This document shows, piece by piece, positions 12,546 through 12,964 of a stretch of 12,964 bases of DNA. The stretch is from DASQPR01 sp035713725 (GTDB lineage Bacteria; Actinomycetota; Actinomycetes; Mycobacteriales; Micromonosporaceae): contig DASTMZ010000167.1 in NCBI GenBank assembly GCA_035713725.1, positions 1-12,964 on the forward strand, written 5' to 3'. The first letter of the stretch is position 1, and every line of letters starts with the position of its first letter. A program made the translations under genes and the position numbers. The notes beneath the pieces were generated by a model. The model had not been told where the DNA came from. It did not search any database and worked only from the letters and a program-made list of their open reading frames with translations.

Positions 12546-12964
12546 TCAGGCGCCTGTCGCGCGGCGATCGCGCCACGCGCGTGCGGTGTGTGCGATCTGT
12601 TCGGCCGGCACGAGCAGTAGGAGTAGTGCCAACAATCCAATGCTCGGCACCGTGATCGCGATCACGAATGCGACTCCCAGTGCGACGAATGCATATGCGG
12701 CCGGGGCGATCGCTACCCGCGGTGTACCTCGCCCGAGTAGCGATGGCGAGCGCTTCAGGATCCATTGCGTCCCCACGTTGGCGGCGGTCGCCACGAGCAT
12801 GGTCCCGATGTAGAGCCCGACGCCGATCGGCGGCGTGCCGCGTTCCGTGCCGAGAAGTTCGGTCGGAAAGGGCAGGAAGATGATGGCAAGCAGCCAGAGC
12901 CCGTTCGTCCAGGCAAGCGCCACCGAGTAGCGAGCAACATGCTCGTAGATCACATGATGGAGCA
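12546..12964 (-). CDS. TMEM175/DUF1211-like membrane protein, C-terminal part
   Basis: The frame runs from the window edge to a stop at 12546. A GTG at 12953 could act as a start, but the frame is open upstream and reads LHHVIYEHVARYSVALAWTNGLWLLAIIFLPFPTELLG, and the 'HH...N.LWLL...FLPFPTELL' pattern is internal in DUF1211/TMEM175 proteins. I therefore treat it as cut by the window edge. About four membrane segments are visible: the one above, GVGLYIGTMLVATAANVG, VAIAPAAYAFVALGVAFVIAI and IGLLALLLLLVPAEQI. The first pair of segments, with the potassium-filter motif 'FSD', would be outside the window. The family forms potassium channels in the membrane. It converges on the HAD gene with a 10-bp gap. 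Confidence 0.7.
   Translation of the reverse strand, partial: LHHVIYEHVARYSVALAWTNGLWLLAIIFLPFPTELLGTERGTPPIGVGLYIGTMLVATAANVGTQWILKRSPSLLGRGTPRVAIAPAAYAFVALGVAFVIAITVPSIGLLALLLLLVPAEQIAHTARAWRDRRATGA

Overview
The window is a high-GC chromosomal segment of an actinobacterium. The gene order is close to the conserved mycobacterial order SepIVA (Rv2927c), YceD (DUF177), rnc, mutM, smc, with rsmD and coaD upstream. The very high GC at third codon positions, GTG starts, many GTGA/ATGA stop-start overlaps and an SMC nearly identical in its head motifs to actinomycete SMCs all agree. I cannot name the genus; several genes here are not in the mycobacterial cluster.

Layout. (1) 1-703: the 3' end of rsmD overlaps coaD by ATGA. 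(2) 704-929: a non-coding gap with small hairpins. (3) 930-1424: a short SepIVA/DivIVA-like coiled-coil protein. (4) 1425-4786: a probable promoter, then yceD, rpmF (57 codons), rnc and a PIG-V/GT76-type membrane mannosyltransferase, followed after one base by mutM (4788-5657). (5) 5578-7215, minus strand: a DUF3492/PelF-like glycosyltransferase whose 3' end overlaps mutM by 80 bp. Its linker carries two short in-frame tandem repeats and its usual donor-site residues look degraded. (6) 7216-8238: a low-coding stretch with an AT-rich island, repeats, a 64-aa coiled-coil protein and a strong hairpin. (7) 8239-12535: smc, a 24-bp tandem repeat forming a 36-codon micro-ORF, and a HAD-family hydrolase, joined stop-to-start by GTGA overlaps. 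(8) 12546-12964, minus strand: the C-terminal part of a TMEM175/DUF1211-like membrane protein running off the window.

Functionally this is a housekeeping cluster: CoA synthesis, ribosome parts and rRNA maturation (rsmD, yceD, rpmF, rnc), DNA repair (mutM), chromosome organisation (smc) and septation/cell-envelope growth (SepIVA-like), with envelope glycosyltransferases inserted. No CRISPR array, IS element, phage gene, tRNA or rRNA was seen. The most unusual feature is the repeat-built micro-ORF between smc and the HAD gene: every repeat unit carries a GAGG motif and the last one supplies the likely ribosome-binding site of the HAD gene. Next are the apparently donor-site-defective glycosyltransferase and the small coiled-coil gene just upstream of smc.
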